Part shown: positions 38,336 to 43,061 of the stretch, in pieces
Layout: each line of letters opens with the position of its first letter
How positions within the stretch are numbered: position 1 is the first letter of the stretch
NCBI RefSeq assembly: GCF_945290125.1
Contig: NZ_CALYQV010000012.1
Coordinates: 1 to 43,061 of the forward strand
Source of the DNA: an uncultured Lactobacillus sp.
GTDB taxonomy: Bacteria > Bacillota > Bacilli > Lactobacillales > Lactobacillaceae
Direction of reading: 5' to 3'
Length of the DNA: 43,061 nt
Translations under genes and position numbers: made by a program
Notes under the pieces: generated by a model
Seen by the model: the letters and a program-made list of their open reading frames with translations, nothing else
Told to the model about the DNA's origin: nothing
The model's database searches: none

Positions 38336-40699
38336 TTAATATTCCCATTGATAAGTACCTGATTTTACACTAATTCCGATATTTTGAGTTTTGGCTTCAG
38401 GATATTTTTTCAAAAAGCCAGCGGAATCTGGAAGATTTACTATAGCTTTACACCCCTCAGGAATAGTAAATTCATATTTCCCATTTAGCAATTTTATTGT
38501 AAACAAGCCATTTTCACTCAAGTATTTCATTTGGAAATCATCAACAATACCTTTTATTTGAGGTTTGATTTCTACTTCTTGAAATCCAGGCTTAATCTCT
38601 TTTAGACCAACAACTTTTCTCATAAACCAGTCAAGGACACATCCCATCGCATAGTGATTGAACGAAAATGTTCCTGTTTCGCCATCTGGTTGAATTCCTG
38701 CCCACGATTCCCAAATAGTTGTTGCACCATGATCAACTTCATATAACCAAGACGGACATTTATTCTGAAGAAAGACCTTTTTGGCTAAATCAGTTTCGCC
38801 ATTATCAACTAATACATCCAGCAAATAAGGAACAGATAAAAATCCTGTATCCAAGCAGTCATGATTATTATGAATTAATGCCACTAATCTACTTAGTAAT
38901 TTCTTTCTCGTATTAGTATCACTAATCATATCAAATGCTAAGGCCAGAACATAACATCCCTGATAGTCACTTGTTAATCTTCCCTCTTTGACAAATTTTT
39001 CAGCAAATGCCTGTTTAACCTTGTTCGAATATAGAGTATATTCGTTACCATTTTCACCTAAAACATTACTTATTTTAGCTAGAAGGTCAGAAGAATGAGC
39101 TAGAAAAGCTGTAGCAACGACGTCTTTAGTTGTTGCTGCAGATTTCATTGGATTAGGATCTCCAATCATCATGCTTGGAAGCATCCAGTCACCATAATGA
39201 AATGTAGTATCCCAAATGTAGCGATCAAGTCCATTCTTATCACCAGCAGCACTTTTGACGCTATAATTGTGCCACTTCTTCATGGCAACATAATTTTCGG
39301 TCAAAACCTCTTTATGACCATATCTTTGATATAAAGTCCACGGCACCATTATAATTGCATCGCCCCAACCAGCTGAACTTAAGCTGCCTTTAAAATCCAA
39401 CGTGCTTTGATAAAAATTAGCTGGAGCCGGTGAATAGTCAATAATTTCTCCGTCTTTTTGTTGATCAATACGTACGTTTTTTAACCAGCGACGGATCAAA
39501 TTTTCTGTGTTGTAGTAAAAAGTAGAAGCTGGTGCAAAGACTTGCATATCCCCAGTCCAACCAGCACGTTCGCGCTGCGGGCAGTCAGTTGGAATAGACA
39601 ACATGTTTCCCCGTTGACTCCATTTAACGTTTTGTAGTAAACGGTTTATTTGCTGGTTAGAAGTACTTATCTTACCAGTTCTTTTCATATCACTAAAAAT
39701 AACTATCGCATTTAAATCTTGAATATCCGCTTGATTAAGTCCCGTGATTCTAATATATCTGAAACCATGATATGTAAAATCAGGTTCAAAAGTTGCCAAT
39801 TTACCATTACCAATCACATGATCTTCTTGATCCTTATTACGACCAATAATATTTTTAAAGAAATGGCCATCTTGATCTAAGGCTTCAGAATGTTCAATCT
39901 TAATGTCAACATCCTTTTTAAAATTCGCTGTTATCCGAATTCGTCCCGTTATAACCTGACCAAAATCAACTATTAACCTGTTTTCTTCTTGCCAAATCTT
40001 TTTTACTTTTAAAGTTTGCATTCGTTTTACCAGAGGTCCAAATTGTGGGGATAAACGCTCATAATCTGCATCAATTACTTCTGCCTCTTGAGAAAAACGA
40101 GTATTAGTAGCTAATTCATTTTTAACGCGGAGATCTTGCTTTTCACCGATAACGACATCTGCGTAACACCACTTTCCGGTACCAACCGAAAAAGATTTAT
40201 CTGTACCAATTTTTAAAAAGCTGTGATCTTCATATTCAACAGTTAGGTCAGCCAATAAAGCTAAACGATCGCCAAACTGACAACTTTCGCCAGAAACTGC
40301 AATTCTGCCGGCATACCAACCATCTGCTACGACCACTGTTAACACATTTTGACCACTGGTTAATAGATCTTTTATATCGTATGTTTGATATAACAAATAT
40401 TCTTGGTATTGCGTATAATCTGGTGTAAAGACGGCATCACCAATTTTTTGACCATTTAAATATGCTTGATACAGTCCCTGTGCAGTAATTTCTATTTTTG
40501 CAGAATGGATAGTTTTTTCTGTATTAAAACTTTTCTTAAAAACTATTGGTGCATGTAGTCTTTCATCAACAGGTTGGGGAACTGGTGCTTTTTTACCACC
40601 AAACATGTCAGCTAAAGAAAACTCAGGCTCTTTACTAACATAGGCAAAATCTGAACTTATCCATTTTCCTAACCACTTATCTTTACTATTTTTAATCAT
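38336..40699 (-). CDS. Alpha-L-rhamnosidase, GH78
   Basis: 787 residues, no signal peptide, so intracellular. N-terminal beta-domains (AYLNGQKIGDAVFTPDYTQY, VVADGWYAGRIA), then the (alpha/alpha)6 barrel with the acid motif TDCPQRERAGWTGDMQ (371-386), HYGDW (501-505) and the general-base motif TTIWESWAG (660-668, Glu664), and a C-terminal beta-sandwich. It removes terminal rhamnose from plant glycosides such as flavonoid rutinosides. It lies five bases below the MFS transporter, which probably imports the intact rhamnoside. No rhamnose isomerase or kinase genes are nearby. Confidence 0.92.
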   Translation of the reverse strand: MIKNSKDKWLGKWISSDFAYVSKEPEFSLADMFGGKKAPVPQPVDERLHAPIVFKKSFNTEKTIHSAKIEITAQGLYQAYLNGQKIGDAVFTPDYTQYQEYLLYQTYDIKDLLTSGQNVLTVVVADGWYAGRIAVSGESCQFGDRLALLADLTVEYEDHSFLKIGTDKSFSVGTGKWCYADVVIGEKQDLRVKNELATNTRFSQEAEVIDADYERLSPQFGPLVKRMQTLKVKKIWQEENRLIVDFGQVITGRIRITANFKKDVDIKIEHSEALDQDGHFFKNIIGRNKDQEDHVIGNGKLATFEPDFTYHGFRYIRITGLNQADIQDLNAIVIFSDMKRTGKISTSNQQINRLLQNVKWSQRGNMLSIPTDCPQRERAGWTGDMQVFAPASTFYYNTENLIRRWLKNVRIDQQKDGEIIDYSPAPANFYQSTLDFKGSLSSAGWGDAIIMVPWTLYQRYGHKEVLTENYVAMKKWHNYSVKSAAGDKNGLDRYIWDTTFHYGDWMLPSMMIGDPNPMKSAATTKDVVATAFLAHSSDLLAKISNVLGENGNEYTLYSNKVKQAFAEKFVKEGRLTSDYQGCYVLALAFDMISDTNTRKKLLSRLVALIHNNHDCLDTGFLSVPYLLDVLVDNGETDLAKKVFLQNKCPSWLYEVDHGATTIWESWAGIQPDGETGTFSFNHYAMGCVLDWFMRKVVGLKEIKPGFQEVEIKPQIKGIVDDFQMKYLSENGLFTIKLLNGKYEFTIPEGCKAIVNLPDSAGFLKKYPEAKTQNIGISVKSGTYQWEY

Positions 40700-40704
40700 T
40701 TCTA

Positions 40705-41880
40705 CTATCCCTCTTTTACAGAATTAGACATAACTTTTTTACCTAGATTTGTCAGTATACAAATAATACCAATTACAAAGCAGCATATACACCCAAAAGT
40801 AAAGGAACTTTCACCAACTTTGATGTGAAGCAAATTTAATAATACTGGACTGATGAAGCCACCTATGGAATTCATAAATTGGAAAAGCATCATTGATACT
40901 GCTAATTCATATTTATGTGAAAGTACAGACATATAAAACGGAATTGTTGACATAATCATAGACATGGCAAAACCTGAAAGGACACCGCCGATACTAATTA
41001 GAATAAGATTATTGGCAATTCTTCCTAGTAAGAAAGTAACTCCCAAAGTAATGTAACCACCAGCAATTATTTTGTCCTTAAATATTTTGTTCAGATACTT
41101 TAAGCTAAAGCCGGCAATAAAGCCTCCCGCTGTACCAACAGCATTGATAATACCCGTAATACTAGTACTTCCTAATTCTTTTTGATCAATAATAATTGAC
41201 AAGTTAGTCGGATAGATTGTGTAAAGTATCCCCATTAAAAGAGTAACAAATCCTATCAACCAAACATATCCATTTAAATGTTTTAAAATCCCAAAAATAT
41301 TGCTGCTAGCGTTCTGTTCCTTACTGTCTACTCGATCATTCGGTAAGGCAAACAGCACTAGGAGAAAAACAAATATACCTAAAAGAAATACCCAATAAGA
41401 ATTAACCCAATTCTTAGCTCCTAAAAGTCCACCGCCAAGCATCATTATAATAGAGCCTAAACTATTCATCGCTGTGTTCTTGCCCATCATTCCATTTCTT
41501 TCTTCTCCTTCAAAAAAGATTGAAATAAGCATAGGAATTAAGGTGTTAACAAAGCCTAACCCAAATCCAAGAATAAAAGCACATCCGATTAAAATATCAA
41601 TGCTGCTATGAACTAATAGCGGTAATAAACCGCCCAGCGTAGCTATTCCCAAACCAATTAATGATAATAATTTTTTAGAATATTTAACCGCCAAAGCTCC
41701 AACCACCACAGTGGCAATTAGTGTTCCTAAAGAAGGAACTGTTCCTATCATTTGAATTTTAGCGACAGGAACATTTGGAAAAGACTTTGTCATCGCCCCA
41801 AATGCGTTGGTGATTACTAAAAAGCTCATTGTTAGTAAGCTCATACTTAGAATACTTATTTTCATTTTTGTTTTATTCAT
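40705..41880 (-). CDS. MFS transporter (probable rhamnoside importer)
   Basis: 391 residues with about 12 hydrophobic helices in two halves (NAFGAMTKSF after helix 1, GFGLGFVNTLIPML in the first half). General major-facilitator layout without sugar-specific marks that I can name. The ribosome site AGAGG precedes the ATG. First gene of the two-gene operon with the rhamnosidase and divergent from the AraC activator, so import of a plant rhamnoside is the best guess. Confidence 0.85.
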   Translation of the reverse strand: MNKTKMKISILSMSLLTMSFLVITNAFGAMTKSFPNVPVAKIQMIGTVPSLGTLIATVVVGALAVKYSKKLLSLIGLGIATLGGLLPLLVHSSIDILIGCAFILGFGLGFVNTLIPMLISIFFEGEERNGMMGKNTAMNSLGSIIMMLGGGLLGAKNWVNSYWVFLLGIFVFLLVLFALPNDRVDSKEQNASSNIFGILKHLNGYVWLIGFVTLLMGILYTIYPTNLSIIIDQKELGSTSITGIINAVGTAGGFIAGFSLKYLNKIFKDKIIAGGYITLGVTFLLGRIANNLILISIGGVLSGFAMSMIMSTIPFYMSVLSHKYELAVSMMLFQFMNSIGGFISPVLLNLLHIKVGESSFTFGCICCFVIGIICILTNLGKKVMSNSVKEG

Positions 41881-41958
41881 AACGAATACCTCTTATCATA
41901 ATAAAAACTTTCATTAATAGGCCTATCTCTTTCTTCCATGGTCATATTAGCAGCTTAT

Positions 41959-41972
41959 TGTAAGTGCTTACA
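41959..41972. promoter_or_regulatory. Palindromic cre-like site in the divergent rhamnosidase/araC promoter
   Basis: TGTAAGTGCTTACA matches the cre consensus at 13 of 14 positions and extends to ATTGTAAG-TG-CTTACAAT. Both divergent promoters can be drawn with TGTAAG as their -35 inside it: rightward TGTAAG-N17-TATGAT, leftward TGTAAG-N17-TAATAT. Confidence 0.65.
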
Positions 41973-42025
41973 ATATTGTGCTATGATAGGTTTGTGTGTT
42001 TTTATGACATTTGAGGCTTGTTAAA

Positions 42026-42916
42026 ATGAAATTGATTGATTCTGATAAATTGCCTAAGCTTCCAAAAAATGATTTTTTTAAAATTCCAAATTTGGTTCGT
42101 TCAAGCAATATACCAAATTCTGAAAAAATATTTGTGGTAAGTCATGATTTAGATATTCCTGTACCCTTTCATAAACATGATTTTTACGAATTTGTTTTCA
42201 TTACAAATGGTATAGCAATTAGCAATATTAATAATAGAGATATTTATTTACTTCCTGATTCTTTGCTACTAATGAATTTACATAGTTCTCACTCGTTAAA
42301 GGTAAAAGATCCTAAGGCACAAGTAATTAACATTTGCATTAAACCGGAAATTTTTGCAGGTGGTGTTTTTGCTGAATTTTTACAGCAAGACAATTATTTA
42401 TGTAATTTTCTTTGTGATAAAGATAATAACAGTTACCTCTATTTTTCACCAACCAGCTTATCTAGATATTTACCCATAATTAACGGAATTTTATCTGAAT
42501 ATGTTACCAATAATTGTCATTATAATTACGCAATGCTAGGGTTATTGCTCATCTTTTTTGACCAATTGAGTCATGAAAATTATTATTCTTACACTGGAAT
42601 CGATAGCCTAAGTTTAAACGTCATATCAGCAATAAAAGATAACGTTCAAACTATCACTGTCCAACAATTAGCCCAAAATTTTGGTTACAGTACGGCTTAC
42701 TTATCACGATACGTTAAAAAACATACTACACTGACTATTAAAGAAATTATTATGCAAGAAAAGATGAAACAAGCTAAAAAATACTTATCAGAGACAAATT
42801 ATTCGGTGGAAGAAATTTCACGGTTGATAGGTTATAAAAGTGTCAGCTACTTTTTTAAAACTTTTGAAAAGCAAAATAACGTTACTCCTGACCAATTTCG
42901 TAAAACAGTTAAATAG
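42026..42916 (+). CDS. AraC-family transcriptional activator
   Basis: 296 residues from ATG 42026, nine bases after GAGG; the frame is open to TTG 42011 but that codon precedes the ribosome site. An N-terminal cupin ligand domain (PVPFHKHDFYEFVFITNG) and a C-terminal double HTH at about 205-296 (TVQQLAQNFGYSTAYLSRYV; YSVEEISRLIGYKSVSYFFK). Divergent from the MFS-rhamnosidase operon and presumably activates it in response to rhamnose or a rhamnoside. Confidence 0.9.
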   Translation: MKLIDSDKLPKLPKNDFFKIPNLVRSSNIPNSEKIFVVSHDLDIPVPFHKHDFYEFVFITNGIAISNINNRDIYLLPDSLLLMNLHSSHSLKVKDPKAQVINICIKPEIFAGGVFAEFLQQDNYLCNFLCDKDNNSYLYFSPTSLSRYLPIINGILSEYVTNNCHYNYAMLGLLLIFFDQLSHENYYSYTGIDSLSLNVISAIKDNVQTITVQQLAQNFGYSTAYLSRYVKKHTTLTIKEIIMQEKMKQAKKYLSETNYSVEEISRLIGYKSVSYFFKTFEKQNNVTPDQFRKTVK

Positions 42917-42929
42917 ATAATCAACTTCT

Positions 42930-43061
42930 CTAAATTAAAAAAATAAAAACAATTAGGGCTACCAAATTGGCTAAAGCGCCTACAAGATCTTTCATAGCGT
43001 TAATAGTATAAAACTCATCATCAGATAAATAATTAATGCAGATCAAATGAATTACACCAGC
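42930..43061 (-). CDS. C-terminal end of an unidentified protein (cut by window edge)
   Basis: The reverse-strand frame is open from 43061 to TAG 42930 (43 residues). It ends with KDLVGALANLVALIVFIFLI, a membrane helix at the very C-terminus. Too short to identify; convergent with the AraC gene, only 13 bases apart, with no terminator seen between them. Confidence 0.5.
   Translation of the reverse strand, partial: AGVIHLICINYLSDDEFYTINAMKDLVGALANLVALIVFIFLI

Noticed and set aside
1-43061. CRISPR arrays, tRNA or rRNA genes, prophage genes
   Set aside because: No regular spaced repeats, cloverleaf genes or phage structural genes were seen on either strand.

Overview
The window is AT-rich, low-GC Firmicutes DNA. 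Codon use, strong AGGAGG-type ribosome binding sites, an Apf-type surface protein and a dense set of phosphotransferase (PTS) sugar systems point to Lactobacillus sensu stricto. A host-associated, sugar-specialised strain such as the bee-gut group is plausible but cannot be proven from this window. Almost everything is carbohydrate catabolism, arranged as separate cassettes, each with its own regulator.

Layout. (1) 1-270 is the 5' part of an IS30-type transposase cut by the window edge. (2) 420-9989 is a probable fructosamine (Amadori product) island: two mannose-class PTS sets (EIIA-B-C-D at 7863-5318; EIIB-C-D at 2510-420), three FrlB/GfrE/GfrF-like SIS deglycases and two GntR/UTRA regulators. 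(3) 10078-10746 is an Apf-like secreted protein; beside it lie a 38-codon small gene and a decayed IS3-type fragment. (4) 11489-15224 is a fructose-class EIIBCA permease, a 1-phosphofructokinase-type kinase and a divergent RpiR regulator. (5) 15326-26364 holds tagatose-1,6-bisphosphate aldolase LacD, a GH31 enzyme, an unrecognised TIM-barrel hydrolase-like protein, and a galactosamine-type cluster (mannose-class PTS, AgaS, DasR/NagR-type GntR). (6) 26524-31183 is a galactitol-class PTS, LacA, LacB and a DeoR/LacR regulator. (7) 31476-34382 has an orphan PhnD-like lipoprotein and a TcaA-like zinc-ribbon membrane gene split by an in-frame TGA. (8) 34690-38196 has a 2-hydroxyacid dehydrogenase, a MerR/TipAS regulator and a two-gene DNA-glycosylase pair. 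(9) 38336-42916 is an intracellular alpha-L-rhamnosidase, an MFS transporter and a divergent AraC activator. A gene fragment runs off the right edge.

How they fit together. AgaS (from galactosamine-6-P) and LacAB (from galactose-6-P) both make tagatose-6-phosphate. LacD, the only tagatose-bisphosphate aldolase here, can finish both routes, but no clear LacC (tagatose-6-P kinase) and no NagA deacetylase are in the window. LacD could also serve a tagatose-1-P route through the EIIBCA/kinase pair.

Regulation is unusually readable: 10-bp tandem operators for the DeoR regulator, a DasR-like 16-bp operator for the galactosamine GntR, a textbook 19-bp-spacer MerR promoter, candidate CcpA (cre) sites at several promoters, and a LexA-like box at the DNA-glycosylase pair. 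The least ordinary items are the three-deglycase island, the SOS-linked glycosylase pair, the GH31 gene whose best-placed start codon is ATT, the TGA-split TcaA-like gene, and a terminator-containing leader ahead of the orphan PhnD protein.
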